DNA from: Chryseobacterium candidae
GTDB lineage: Bacteria; Bacteroidota; Bacteroidia; Flavobacteriales; Weeksellaceae
Assembly (NCBI RefSeq): GCF_004916905.1
Contig: NZ_SDLV01000029.1
Location: 1 to 64,000 of the forward strand
Direction: 5' to 3'
DNA: 64,000 nucleotides
Shown: one piece after another, positions 49,298 to 58,256 of the stretch
Numbering within the stretch: the first letter of the stretch is position 1
Layout of the letters: each line of letters begins with the position of its first letter
Translations under genes and position numbers: made by a program
The notes under the pieces: model-generated
Told to the model about the DNA's origin: nothing
Databases searched by the model: none
The model's input: the letters and a program-made list of their open reading frames with translations, nothing else

Positions 49298-50338
49298 GTG
49301 GAACATCAAAGTATTTTAGAACTGCACCCTGGTCTGGTGTGGGGATTTGCAGTAACGGTCGTTATCATGCTGCTCCTGGACTTAGGGGTATTTAACAAAA
49401 AAAGTCATGAAGTATCTTCCAAAGAAGCTACCATCTGGTCTGTCGTATGGATTTCATTATCCATGGTATTTTCAGGAGTGGTTTATTGGGTATTCAATAC
49501 CGATGGAAGCCCTGAAAGTCACGCTTTGGCAGTAGAGAAATTTACACAGTATCAGGCTGCCTATTGGATTGAAAAAGCCTTGTCTGTGGATAACTTATTT
49601 GTATTTATCCTGGTTTTCGGCTTCTTTAAAGTTCCGAAATTTCTTCATCACAAAGTCCTTTTCTGGGGAATCATTGGAGCATTGATCTTCAGGGCTATAT
49701 TCATCTTTGCAGGAGTAGGGTTAATTAACCTGACTTACCTTCCTGAAATGAATATCTTTGGTGAAGCGGTTAAAATCAACGTTGTGATGACCTTATTCGG
49801 ATTATTCCTTGTCTATGCAGGGATCAAGTCATGGGGAGACGGTGATGATGATGATGACGAAGATTACAGCAATACGGCAGGAGCAAAACTGATCAAGAGT
49901 TTCTGGAAAGTTTCAGATAACTACGATGGAGATAAGTTCTTCACCATCCAGAACGGAATCAAAATGGCAACTCCTCTTTTAGTAGTAGTGGGTGTTATCG
50001 AGTTTACGGACGTTCTTTTTGCTGTAGACTCCATCCCGGCGATCTTTGCAATCTCAAATGACCCTTTTATCCTTTATACATCGAATATCTTTGCTATTTT
50101 AGGATTAAGATCATTATACTTCCTGCTGGCAAACTTTATTCATATGTTCAGCAAGCTTCCATACGGATTGGCAATTATCCTGTCCTTCATTGGAGTTAAA
50201 ATGCTTATTGCTCCATGGATTCATATTCCGTCCCCGATTTCATTAGGAATCGTAGGAGGTGTATTGGTGATCTCTGTTCTTTTATCCGTTATCTTCCCTG
50301 AAAAGGAAGAAGAGAAGAAAGAAGAACTGGAAGAATAA
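49298..50338 (+). CDS. terC: TerC family integral membrane protein
   Basis: The 346-residue protein starts at GTG and has the TerC signature (SVDNLFVFILVFGFFKVP, FTDVLFAVDSIPAIFAIS, SLYFLLANFIHMF) with about 8-9 membrane helices. An acidic run DGDDDDDEDY sits in the central loop. TerC is the membrane anchor of the ter complex and a proposed metal exporter. It is the last gene of the ter operon, followed by a terminator. Confidence 0.92.
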   Translation: MEHQSILELHPGLVWGFAVTVVIMLLLDLGVFNKKSHEVSSKEATIWSVVWISLSMVFSGVVYWVFNTDGSPESHALAVEKFTQYQAAYWIEKALSVDNLFVFILVFGFFKVPKFLHHKVLFWGIIGALIFRAIFIFAGVGLINLTYLPEMNIFGEAVKINVVMTLFGLFLVYAGIKSWGDGDDDDDEDYSNTAGAKLIKSFWKVSDNYDGDKFFTIQNGIKMATPLLVVVGVIEFTDVLFAVDSIPAIFAISNDPFILYTSNIFAILGLRSLYFLLANFIHMFSKLPYGLAIILSFIGVKMLIAPWIHIPSPISLGIVGGVLVISVLLSVIFPEKEEEKKEELEE

Positions 50339-50358
50339 TCCTATTTAAAAATACTATC

Positions 50359-50392
50359 AAGCCTCTGGAATTTTTTTCCGGAGGCTTTTTTA
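50359..50392 (+). terminator. Terminator of the ter operon
   Basis: The stem AAGCCTC-T-GGAA/TTCC-G-GAGGCTT is followed by TTTTT. Confidence 0.88.
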
Positions 50393-50437
50393 TTTGCGTT
50401 TTCCAATCTTATTCCCCCAAAAATATTTTAAAAATAA

Positions 50438-50482
50438 ACAATATACAGACTGGTCTGTATATTGTTTTTTTTCATACATTTG
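50438..50482 (+). promoter_or_regulatory. TetR autoregulatory operator and -7 box
   Basis: ACAATATACAGAC-TG-GTCTGTATATTGT (50438-50465) is a perfect 28-base palindrome. Ten bases on, TACATTTG at 50475-50482 fits the -7 consensus, and the TetR start follows at 50502. A repressor bound there would cover the -33 region. Confidence 0.85.
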
Positions 50483-50501
50483 TTCCAGAAAAGAAAAGCA
50501 T

Positions 50502-51029
50502 ATGAAATCTCCAAGAGAAAGAATTGTAGAAACAACCTTTGAATTGTTTGCAAAACAAGGGTATAATTCTACAGGGATCAACCAGATTATTTCCGAAGCA
50601 GAAGTTGCCAAGGCGAGCTTTTATCAGCATTTTAAATCCAAAGAAGATCTGTGTGTAGAATTTCTGAACGTGAGACATGAATATTGGTTTGGTGAACTCA
50701 ATATTTTTTTAGCCAAAGAAAAAGATTCAAAATCTAAAATCATCAAAGCTTTTGATTTTTTAGTTTATATGAATGAAAAGGAAAACTTCCGGGGATGCAG
50801 CTTCCTGAATATTCTATCGGAAATTCCAATGGATAATACTAAAATACTGAGCGTTATTCAGTCACATAAATCAGATCTGAGAAATCTTTTTTCAGAATTG
50901 ATTAATGATGACGAACTTTCTGATCATATCTATCTGCTTTTTGAAAGCAGTATTATAGAAAGCCAGCTTTTTAAATCCAATGAACTCCTTGAAAAGTCAA
51001 AAAAAATAATTACCAATTTAATACAATAA
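50502..51029 (+). CDS. TetR/AcrR family repressor
   Basis: The 175-residue protein starts MKSPRERIVETTFELFAKQG with the TetR HTH (YNSTGINQIISEAEVAKASFYQHFKSKEDL). The ligand domain is short. A longer reading from 50394 would contain the operator and promoter, so 50502 is the real start. It is 3 bases before the DUF1348 gene; both are likely under its own control. Confidence 0.88.
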   Translation: MKSPRERIVETTFELFAKQGYNSTGINQIISEAEVAKASFYQHFKSKEDLCVEFLNVRHEYWFGELNIFLAKEKDSKSKIIKAFDFLVYMNEKENFRGCSFLNILSEIPMDNTKILSVIQSHKSDLRNLFSELINDDELSDHIYLLFESSIIESQLFKSNELLEKSKKIITNLIQ

Positions 51030-51032
51030 GTT

Positions 51033-51443
51033 ATGGAACAAAAACATCCGCTTCCGCCTTTCACTATTGAAACGGCACTGGAAAAAATTCAACTGGCAGA
51101 AGATGCATGGAACAGTCAGGATCCTGAAAAGGTTTCCAAAGCTTATACCATCAACAGTGAATGGAGAAACAGGGATACCTTCGTGAATGGAAGAGAAGAA
51201 ATAATAGTATTCCTTCAGAAGAAATGGGAAAAAGAACTGAATTATAAGCTTAAAAAAGAATATTGGGCACATACTGATAACCGTATTGCCGTTCGTTTTG
51301 AATATGAATATCAGACCAAGGATGGAAACTGGTTCAGAGCCTATGGAAATGAAAACTGGGAGTTTGATGAGAATGGACTGATGGCCAAAAGGTACGCAAG
51401 CATCAATGATCTTGCTATCCAAGAAAAAGACCGGAAATTATAA
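51033..51443 (+). CDS. DUF1348 (SnoaL/NTF2-like) protein
   Basis: The 136-residue protein has the DUF1348 signature ([55 protein letters not shown]). The NTF2-like fold binds small molecules in a cone-shaped pocket; DUF1348 function is unknown. It is co-transcribed with the TetR repressor. Confidence 0.85.
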   Translation: MEQKHPLPPFTIETALEKIQLAEDAWNSQDPEKVSKAYTINSEWRNRDTFVNGREEIIVFLQKKWEKELNYKLKKEYWAHTDNRIAVRFEYEYQTKDGNWFRAYGNENWEFDENGLMAKRYASINDLAIQEKDRKL

Positions 51444-51476
51444 ATAAAAGACTGTCGTTATAACAGTCTTTTATTT
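51443..51476. terminator. Bidirectional terminator
   Basis: The stem AATAAAAGACTGT/ACAGTCTTTTATT lies between the convergent DUF1348 and catalase-like genes, with A and T runs on both sides. Confidence 0.85.
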
Positions 51477-51491
51477 ATAATTATTCTTTCC

Positions 51492-52493
51492 TTATTTCCC
51501 ATGCAGCAGCTTATTAATCTTTCTTCTGGTTTGCAAAGAAATTTTATAAGCTTCATCCCGCAGTTTCTGTATTTTTCCTACAGGCTGGAAGAATATTTTA
51601 CTTTCAAAAGGATTGAATGAAAGAAGTTCATTCGTACAATTACGGGAGTCCAATAAGGAATCTTTATTGATTCTTACCTCACCAATTTTAATAAAAGGAG
51701 AGTTTTTCCATACAACATTCAGTTTGTTGATAGGCTGATCTTTCAGATCATAACAGATCTGTATCAAAACATCTGCTGCAAAATCATTTGTCTGAAGATA
51801 GTTTTTTAACGAATCTTTGACCTTTTGCTTCCTGCCAATATTTTTATCTACAGACTTTGGACATAATTTTATTTTAATGACCTGGTCTCCCAGACGGTAA
51901 GCGCCTACAGAATGATAATCAAACGACAGCATAAAATCATTTCTCTTTCCAATAAGCTTTAGCATATTGCGGAGCATATCCCCAGTGAACAAAGAAGGAA
52001 TCATTTTAATCATCTGAATACATATAGGGAATACTTTTCTCCATTGCTTCATATAAAGCTGATTAATTGCTGTAAAAAACTTCAAAAACGTAGAAACAGA
52101 ATTAATAGGAAACAAAGGGAAATTAACCAACGGATAATTGGCAAGCAATACTCCGTTTTCATCCTTGATCTGCACAGCAAAGCCATAGGCCGGAATATCT
52201 TTTTTTGAATTTTTGATTTTCAGCTGAGCATTAGAAAAACGTATGGTCAAATCAAATTTTTCCTTATCAAAATAGGGTTGTAATGATTCAGGGATATCAG
52301 GTTCTATCCAGAAAGTACCTTTTGCTACCGCATAGGTTTTGGCATGAGCATTCCGGGTAGCATAATTGACATCACTGATGGAAGAGGACTGCTCAACAAA
52401 ATCTGCTATTGTTTTTTTATTGATTTCCAGAAGCTTTTTTTCCTCCTCATTCAGTTCATCAAACTTCTTATTATATTTTAATGGATTTGGCAT
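51492..52493 (-). CDS. Catalase-like family protein
   Basis: The 333-residue protein contains NAHAKTYAVAKGTFWIEPDI (with the catalase-type His), FDLTIRFSNAQLKI (the RFSN segment of the haem pocket) and IPAYGFAVQI, all typical of the small catalase-like proteins. The C-terminal region (QLYMKQWRKVFP...) diverges from true catalases, so haem binding or peroxidase activity is uncertain. No signal peptide. Confidence 0.65.
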   Translation of the reverse strand: MPNPLKYNKKFDELNEEEKKLLEINKKTIADFVEQSSSISDVNYATRNAHAKTYAVAKGTFWIEPDIPESLQPYFDKEKFDLTIRFSNAQLKIKNSKKDIPAYGFAVQIKDENGVLLANYPLVNFPLFPINSVSTFLKFFTAINQLYMKQWRKVFPICIQMIKMIPSLFTGDMLRNMLKLIGKRNDFMLSFDYHSVGAYRLGDQVIKIKLCPKSVDKNIGRKQKVKDSLKNYLQTNDFAADVLIQICYDLKDQPINKLNVVWKNSPFIKIGEVRINKDSLLDSRNCTNELLSFNPFESKIFFQPVGKIQKLRDEAYKISLQTRRKINKLLHGK

Positions 52494-52769
52494 TTAGTTT
52501 TTAAAATTCAATTATAACGCCAAGTTTTGGAATCTGTGTTAAATAAGTATTACAATTATTTGAATTTTGTTGAAAATATCTTTGAAAATAAGGAAATGTA
52601 AGATAATATGATTAATGAATATTAAAAAAAAATACTGTTTAACTTGTTGATTTTTAGTGTTTAGTTTTTTTTAATAAGAATGCTTTAAGAACATATCGAT
52701 TAGAAAGGAAATGCTTTGGTGTTTTAAACTTCCCTCACTGAGCTTCCACCTTCCAACCCTAAAAAGCCT
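52494..52769. other. Divergent promoter region
   Basis: AT-rich region between the catalase-like gene and the FKBP gene. No gene seen. Confidence 0.4.
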
Positions 52770-52777
52770 TATCTTTG
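52770..52777 (+). promoter_or_regulatory. -7 box of the FKBP gene
   Basis: TATCTTTG lies 14 bases before the ATG at 52792. Confidence 0.55.
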
Positions 52778-52791
52778 TAAAAAATTATAAT

Positions 52792-53226
52792 ATGGGAGTA
52801 GCAGATATGTTATTTAAACGTAAAAAAGAATTAGCAGAAAAGAACCTGAAAGACGGTAAAGAATATATGGAAGAGTATGGTAAAAGAGAAAGCGTTGTGC
52901 AGTTACCAAGCGGCTTGCAGTATGAAATTATTACAGAAGGTGAAGGCCCGAAACCTGGCCCAAAATCTACTGTAAAATGTCACTACCACGGAACTACCAT
53001 TTCCGGTAAAGTATTCGACAGCTCTGTGAAAAGAGGTACACCTGCATCTTTCCCTTTAAACAGAGTTATTTCAGGATGGACGGAAGCGCTTCAGCTAATG
53101 CCTGTAGGAAGCAAATGGAGACTGATTATTCCTCCGCACTTAGCGTATGGAGATCAGGAGATCAGCAAAGAAATCGGACCTAACAGTACTCTTGTTTTCG
53201 AAGTTGAATTGCTGGATATTAAATAA
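52792..53226 (+). CDS. FKBP-type peptidyl-prolyl cis-trans isomerase
   Basis: The 144-residue protein has a helical start (MGVADMLFKRKKELAEKNLKDG) and the FKBP domain (VKCHYHGTTISGKVFDSSVKRG, PLNRVISGWTEALQLMPVGSKWRLIIPPHLAYGDQ, TLVFEVELLDI) with active-site residues in place. There is no signal peptide, so a cytoplasmic folding catalyst is likely. The ATG at 52792 is chosen because a -7 box lies 14 bases upstream; an upstream start at 52711 would contain it. A perfect terminator follows. Confidence 0.92.
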   Translation: MGVADMLFKRKKELAEKNLKDGKEYMEEYGKRESVVQLPSGLQYEIITEGEGPKPGPKSTVKCHYHGTTISGKVFDSSVKRGTPASFPLNRVISGWTEALQLMPVGSKWRLIIPPHLAYGDQEISKEIGPNSTLVFEVELLDIK

Positions 53227-53246
53227 TACTACTTAAAAATAGATTA

Positions 53247-53277
53247 AAATTTACCTGATTTCAGGTAAATTTTTTTA
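53247..53277 (+). terminator. Terminator after the FKBP gene
   Basis: The perfect stem AAATTTACCTGA/TCAGGTAAATTT is followed by TTTTT. Confidence 0.9.
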
Positions 53278-53365
53278 TTTGTATTATATTCGTATTGACA
53301 ATTGTATGGGTGAAGAAAATTATGAACCGGGTACAATTCATCAATCCTGCACAAAAAATGACTGA

Positions 53366-54316
53366 ATGAAAAAACTTTTTTATCCTTTGATTGTTTTCGG
53401 GCTTCTTACATCCTGTGTTTCCAGGAAGAATCAGGCTATTCAGCAGAATATTCTCACACTGAAAGACAGCTACTGCAAAGCTCCGTTCAAATATAACTAC
53501 AGCAATAAACTTCCCTCTTACAATGCTGATTCTATTTTGGCAGCCAATAAAGAATTAAAAGAAATTTTTTCCGATCAGAGTATCCTGATATTAAATGCAC
53601 TGGATAACTTAGACGAAGTTCATAAAATTATTGATCTTAAAAAAGACTCATCCCTTGCTTCCCAAATTAAAGTTTTACAGCTAAAGACAAAAATAAATAG
53701 TAAAATAACGATTGCTCTTACAGAATTGGATGCGGTAGCTGCGGAGTTTGACTGTGAAGGAGAAAGAGTAGCACAGATAGGAAACTATGTGGATAACCTG
53801 AATTCGTCAAGAAATAATAAACTTATTTTATATTCAATTGTTGCAGGAGCAGCAGCTTCCATCGCAGGAGGAATTGTACAAGATCAGGGCTGGAGTAATG
53901 CTATCGATATAGGCGGAGGGGTGCTGGGAGCTGGTTTTGGTTTGGCAACCCTTAATCCTAAAGGTAAAAAAGTAGAATTTATCCATCAGAGAAATCTTTT
54001 AAGAGATATATGGAGAGAAAAATTAGAATCTCCCAATTTTCCGCCTTTTATATGGTATATGTATACTGAGAAAAAGTTTTCCAACAAAGAAGAGCATTCC
54101 ATTATTGGAAATATGAAAATGAGATGGCTGCATTATCAGTTTGATGACAGTAAGGAGACAGCAGATAAATCTGTGATCTTCAGTGATGGCGGGTTTTACA
54201 GGGCTGATGATCTTCATAACCGAGCTGCTATGCTGAATCAGATGCAGTCGGCAACCCGTACCATTAATCAAAACATCAATTATCTGTTGCTGGATCTGGA
54301 TAAATTAATCCTTTAA
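53366..54316 (+). CDS. Uncharacterised lipoprotein, 316 residues
   Basis: The signal MKKLFYPLIVFGLLTSCVSR has a lipobox (LTSC, Cys at 17). The mature part is helical, with a short apolar segment SIVAGAAASIAGGIVQ near 170 and GGGVLGAGFGLATLN, possibly glycine-zipper-like. I recognise no family. It appears monocistronic. Confidence 0.6.
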   Translation: MKKLFYPLIVFGLLTSCVSRKNQAIQQNILTLKDSYCKAPFKYNYSNKLPSYNADSILAANKELKEIFSDQSILILNALDNLDEVHKIIDLKKDSSLASQIKVLQLKTKINSKITIALTELDAVAAEFDCEGERVAQIGNYVDNLNSSRNNKLILYSIVAGAAASIAGGIVQDQGWSNAIDIGGGVLGAGFGLATLNPKGKKVEFIHQRNLLRDIWREKLESPNFPPFIWYMYTEKKFSNKEEHSIIGNMKMRWLHYQFDDSKETADKSVIFSDGGFYRADDLHNRAAMLNQMQSATRTINQNINYLLLDLDKLIL

Positions 54317-54328
54317 GAAAAATTTAAC

Positions 54329-54347
54329 TGTAATAAATTTTGTTACA
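54329..54347. promoter_or_regulatory. Rrf2-type operator, copy 1
   Basis: TGTAATAAATTTTGTTACA is the exact reverse complement of the site at 54811-54829, and lies at the -33 region of the Rrf2 gene (TTTG at 54339-54342, 18 bases before TATCTTTG at 54361-54368). Confidence 0.8.
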
Positions 54348-54360
54348 TTTAAAAAATGTG

Positions 54361-54368
54361 TATCTTTG
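54361..54368 (+). promoter_or_regulatory. -7 box of the Rrf2 gene
   Basis: TATCTTTG matches TAnnTTTG, spaced 18 bases from TTTG and 13 bases before the ATG at 54382. Confidence 0.65.
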
Positions 54369-54381
54369 CCCTGTAATTACA

Positions 54382-54792
54382 ATGAACAATACAAGATTTG
54401 CTACGGCAGTACATATTATGACACTATTGGCGAAAAGCCCTCAGGAGTGGCTTACTTCTGACTGGATGGCTGGCAGTATCAATGTAAATCCGGTGATTAT
54501 CCGAAAGGAGATCAGCGTATTGAGAGAAGCAGGTCTGATTATCAGCAGACAAGGAAAAGAAGGAGGAAGCCAGCTTGCGAAGAATGCTGAAATGATCACT
54601 ATTTCTGAGATCTATAAAGCAGTAAAAAATACCGAAGTATTAGGCAAAAAAAATCAGAATCCCAATCCGGCATGCAGTGTTGGAAAGGAGATCAACAATC
54701 ATTTAAATACATTATTTGAAGAAACAGATCAATTGGTGGTAAACTTTTTAGGAGACAAGTCATTACAGGAATTCACTGACCAGTTCGAATAA
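54382..54792 (+). CDS. Rrf2 family transcriptional regulator (YwnA-like)
   Basis: The 136-residue protein starts MNNTRFATAVHIMTLLAKSP and has the Rrf2 winged HTH (SINVNPVIIRKEISVLREAGLI, RQGKEGGSQLAKNAEMITI). There is one cysteine (CSVGKE), so it is not a cluster-binding IscR type but fits the thiol-sensing YwnA group. It has its own operator upstream and the same operator stands in front of the next gene, so it probably represses both. The start at 54382 agrees with the promoter. Confidence 0.88.
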   Translation: MNNTRFATAVHIMTLLAKSPQEWLTSDWMAGSINVNPVIIRKEISVLREAGLIISRQGKEGGSQLAKNAEMITISEIYKAVKNTEVLGKKNQNPNPACSVGKEINNHLNTLFEETDQLVVNFLGDKSLQEFTDQFE

Positions 54793-54810
54793 AAATTTTT
54801 TACCCTTAAA

Positions 54811-54829
54811 TGTAACAAAATTTATTACA
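54811..54829. promoter_or_regulatory. Rrf2-type operator, copy 2
   Basis: TGTAACAAAATTTATTACA, the exact reverse complement of the site at 54329-54347, 26 bases before the NAD(P)-binding protein gene. Confidence 0.8.
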
Positions 54830-54854
54830 ATTTAATTAAAAAAAATAAAACATT

Positions 54855-55508
54855 ATGAAAAAAGTAGCAGTAATTGGTGCAACAGGATTTGTAGGAGCAC
54901 ACGTAGTATCAGAATTAGCAGAAAGAGGATATGCGGTGGAAGCATTGGTAAGAGATGCATCAAAAGTGAAAATACAGGAAAATGTAACCGCAAAAAGTGT
55001 TGACGTAAACAATGTTGATGAATTAGCAGAAGCATTGAAAGGAAGTGATGCGGTAATCAGCACATTCAATGCAGGATGGACGAATCCTAATCTTTACAAC
55101 GATTTTTTAAATGGTTCAGAGAACATTGAAAAAGCAGTAGAACAGTCTGGAGTAAAAAGACTGATTGTAGTAGGCGGAGCAGGCAGCCTTTATACTCCGG
55201 ATAATGTACAAATTGTAGATACTCCTGATTTCCCGGAAGCTTACAAACCAGGTGCAACAGCAGCAAGAGACTATTTAAACAAAATCAAAGAAAATAATAC
55301 TCTCGATTGGACATTCTTCAGCCCTGCTATTGAAATGAACCAGGCCAACGTAGGAGAAAGAACAGGAAAATACAGAACATCACTGGAAACTCCTGTATTT
55401 GATGACAACGGAAGAAGCCGTCTGTCTGTAGAAGATGTAGCCGTAGTTTTAGTAGATGAATTAGAGCAGAACAACCATATCCGTGAACGTTTTACAGCTG
55501 CTTACTAA
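54855..55508 (+). CDS. NAD(P)-binding SDR-type oxidoreductase (NmrA-like)
   Basis: The 217-residue protein starts MKKVAVIGATGFVGAHVVSE with the Rossmann motif GATGFVG and continues KRLIVVGGAGSLY and DWTFFSPAIEMNQ, the atypical SDR (NAD(P)H-binding, PF13460) pattern. Such proteins are often induced by electrophile or thiol stress under an Rrf2 or similar repressor, which matches the shared operator. Substrate unknown. Confidence 0.88.
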   Translation: MKKVAVIGATGFVGAHVVSELAERGYAVEALVRDASKVKIQENVTAKSVDVNNVDELAEALKGSDAVISTFNAGWTNPNLYNDFLNGSENIEKAVEQSGVKRLIVVGGAGSLYTPDNVQIVDTPDFPEAYKPGATAARDYLNKIKENNTLDWTFFSPAIEMNQANVGERTGKYRTSLETPVFDDNGRSRLSVEDVAVVLVDELEQNNHIRERFTAAY

Positions 55509-55523
55509 CATAAAAGAACAGAG

Positions 55524-56696
55524 ATGATACAAAAAAAATTATGGTCGTTATTAGCACTGTTGGGATTTGTCAGCATATTCGCGGGAAATCTCAAAGTAAA
55601 AGTATATAATCCGGGAACCAAAGCTATATTTCCCATTACGTCTACCATTATTTATGGAGATAAAGATGCCATACTTGTGGATGCTCAGTTTCAGAAACAA
55701 TATGCAGAACAGCTCGTTAAAGAAATAAAGGCAACAGGAAAAAAACTGAAAACAGTCTTCATTTCTCACAGTGATCCTGATTTTTATTTTGGATTGGATG
55801 TGATTAAAAAAGCTTTTCCTGATGTAAAAATTATTTCAACAGCTCAGACCGCTTATCTGATATCAGCTTCCAAAGATGATAAACTGTCAGTATGGAAACC
55901 ACAGTTGAAAACAGATGCGCCTTCAGAAATTATAGTTCCTGAAGCAGCTGTTTCAATTCCTGATCTAGAAGGAAATAAAATTGAGATCAGACAAAATCCG
56001 GAAGATCCGGCGCATAGTTTTCTTTGGATTCCTTCCATCAAAACCATTGCAGGCGGGATTTCAGTTTCTGTTGGCTCACATCTTTGGATGGCGGATACTC
56101 AGAATGTTAAAGCAATCGATCAATGGATAGAACAGATTGATGCTATGAAAGGTTTGAAACCGGAAAAAGTTATTCCTTCTCATTTTGCAGAACTTTCCAC
56201 ATCACCACAATCTCTTGATTTTGTAAAAAGCTATCTGGAAAATTATAAACAGGCAGTTAATGAAAACAAAACTTCATCTGCTATTGTAGATTTCATGGTT
56301 AAAAAATACCCTGATCTGCCAGGAAAGGAAGAACTTGAAATGGGAGTAAAGGTTTATCTTAAAGAAATGGACTGGGATCTTAAATCACCATATCCGGCAA
56401 TCGGGCATAAAGTGGAAGTGGATTTTGGAGCAGTAAAATTCATCCTGGATTTTAAAGATAACAAAACCATGACATTCACAGGAACAGCCGGAAGTTCAAA
56501 AAACAGTACAGACACTGTGGAATATACCGCTGTAGAAGTGGCGAAAAATATTTTTATGGTCTATTGGCATGAGCCACACCTTGGTTTCAATGTAACCCAT
56601 ATTCAGGATTATAATAAAAATATCATCTACTCGAATATTGCAGGTCCCGGCGGTACATTTACCCATCCGAAAGGAACGCTTAAAATTTTAAAATAA
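55524..56696 (+). CDS. Exported MBL-fold hydrolase
   Basis: The 390-residue protein has a signal-like start (LWSLLALLGFVSIFAGNLKV) and the MBL domain with HSDPDFYFGLDVIKKAFPD in place of HxHxDH, which keeps several metal ligands. A second domain (about 260-390, VDFGAVKFILDFKDNKTMTFTG, a MoaF-like beta barrel) follows. It starts 15 bases after the SDR gene, so it is likely in the same Rrf2-controlled operon. A perfect terminator follows. Confidence 0.78.
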   Translation: MIQKKLWSLLALLGFVSIFAGNLKVKVYNPGTKAIFPITSTIIYGDKDAILVDAQFQKQYAEQLVKEIKATGKKLKTVFISHSDPDFYFGLDVIKKAFPDVKIISTAQTAYLISASKDDKLSVWKPQLKTDAPSEIIVPEAAVSIPDLEGNKIEIRQNPEDPAHSFLWIPSIKTIAGGISVSVGSHLWMADTQNVKAIDQWIEQIDAMKGLKPEKVIPSHFAELSTSPQSLDFVKSYLENYKQAVNENKTSSAIVDFMVKKYPDLPGKEELEMGVKVYLKEMDWDLKSPYPAIGHKVEVDFGAVKFILDFKDNKTMTFTGTAGSSKNSTDTVEYTAVEVAKNIFMVYWHEPHLGFNVTHIQDYNKNIIYSNIAGPGGTFTHPKGTLKILK

Positions 56697-56727
56697 AAAG
56701 ACAGCTGCCAGTGCAGCTGTCTTTTTT
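56696..56727 (+). terminator. Terminator of the Rrf2-controlled operon
   Basis: The perfect stem AAAAGACAGCTG/CAGCTGTCTTTT is followed by TT and more T. Confidence 0.9.
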
Positions 56728-57000
56728 GTATCATAATAGTTAACAATAAAATATCACCAGAGCTCATCAAATCAGTTTGCTGATTCCAACTTTGTCTCCT
56801 TAGACTCAAAAGAAAGCAAATTAAAAACTTTGAATTAAAATAATCTCTCGCAGATTTTATAGATCTATGATCATGAGAATTATATTAGTGATTCTTTATA
56901 TTCGTGGAACTATTCGTGTTCTTAGTGTTTAAAAAAGGTCTTTAAATGAATACTCTATTTTGTAAAACCAAAAAACTGCCTCATGAGAGACCGTTTTCTT

Positions 57001-58032
57001 TTATAGATTCATAAATAATTTCGGGTTAATCGGAGTATTGTTTTTGTGTACTTCATAATGAAGATGAGGCCCTGTAGAACGCCCGGAATTTCCGGATTTT
57101 GCAATGACCTGACCAACTTTTACTTTATCATTCACTTTTGAGATAAGTTCAGATAAATGTCCGTATAATGTAGCCAATCCGTTACCATGGGAAACAATCA
57201 CACAGTTTCCGTAACCGCCTTTCTGTCCTGAGAAAATAACAGTTCCGGCAGCGGCAGCTCTTACATCAGAACCATAAGCCACAGCAATATCGAGCCCTTT
57301 GTGGAACTGCATCTGATCAGCTTCAGCAGGTGGATTGTTTTTTTCAGTAACAGTTGTTTTAGTTGCAGGAGTTCCGGAAGCTGCTTTTGTTGTCGTTGCA
57401 GGAGCAGAAGTTGCAGCTACAGGAGCCGCTTTTGGTGTAACCATCACTTTTACCTCTCTTTTATTTCCATAGCTGTCTGTAAGTTCTATAATTTTCTCAA
57501 CAGGTTCAGCTTTTACTTCAGGCTTAGCTGCTGCCACTACTGTTGGTTTTGCCTCTGTTGCGGCACTTGATCTTACCGAAGCAAAAACAGTTTTGAACGG
57601 AATAGGATTTTTTCTTATCCCGAAATTAGATGAAATATATCCGTCAGTAGGCATTCCTAATGGAACCTGCATCAGTTTTTTCTGAAGATCCATCAGGTAT
57701 TGGCTGTATCGGTTAGCCTGCCTGGAAAGATAAATAGAATTTGAAATACTGTCCTGATTGAGCATCATTAGTTTTTCATTAGTGATGTCTTTGGCCTTCA
57801 GGAAGGAGTTGAGTTGAGCAACGGTCTGATCTACAAGAGTAAGATCAGTTTTCATTTTTAAATAATCTACACTGTCTTTTTCAGTGTTTATTTTTACAAG
57901 GTTCACTTCGTAGGTTTTGTCGTCTCTTTCAGAAAAGAGCTTCGCAATGAATACACCTTGTGCAAAAACTACTAGTAAAAGTCCTCCCAGGAGAATGTTT
58001 ACGTTCTTCTTGCTGCTTAGAAATTTTTTCAT
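57001..58032 (-). CDS. M23 family peptidoglycan metallopeptidase
   Basis: The 343-residue protein has an N-terminal membrane anchor (VNILLGGLLLVVFAQGVFIAKLF), a coiled-coil region, an Ala/Thr/Pro-rich low-complexity linker (about 165-240), and a C-terminal M23/LytM domain with FHKGLDIA (HxxxD) and TGPHLHYEVHK (HxH), the zinc ligands. It should cleave peptide crosslinks of the cell wall on the periplasmic side. The anchor and linker resemble those of flavobacterial M23 proteins involved in cell division. It appears monocistronic. Confidence 0.88.
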   Translation of the reverse strand: MKKFLSSKKNVNILLGGLLLVVFAQGVFIAKLFSERDDKTYEVNLVKINTEKDSVDYLKMKTDLTLVDQTVAQLNSFLKAKDITNEKLMMLNQDSISNSIYLSRQANRYSQYLMDLQKKLMQVPLGMPTDGYISSNFGIRKNPIPFKTVFASVRSSAATEAKPTVVAAAKPEVKAEPVEKIIELTDSYGNKREVKVMVTPKAAPVAATSAPATTTKAASGTPATKTTVTEKNNPPAEADQMQFHKGLDIAVAYGSDVRAAAAGTVIFSGQKGGYGNCVIVSHGNGLATLYGHLSELISKVNDKVKVGQVIAKSGNSGRSTGPHLHYEVHKNNTPINPKLFMNL

Positions 58033-58231
58033 ATTTCTTCTCTTAGTAAGTTAAAACGGTTTTGAAGATGCAAATTTAAATAAAAATAAGTTTTGTGAGT
58101 TATTTTTATTTAAAATTCAGTTTTTTCTGTATTTAACGGCTAATTAGCTGTTTAATTGTGTGGAAGTGTTAATTTTTTCAGAAAATGGCTTTTATCATAG
58201 TTTCAAAGCCTGCGTTACGTCTTTGTTTTAA

Positions 58232-58239
58232 TATCTTTG
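58232..58239 (+). promoter_or_regulatory. gpsA: -7 box of gpsA
   Basis: TATCTTTG lies 17 bases before the ATG at 58257. Confidence 0.6.
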
Positions 58240-58256
58240 CATTTCACATTCCAATT

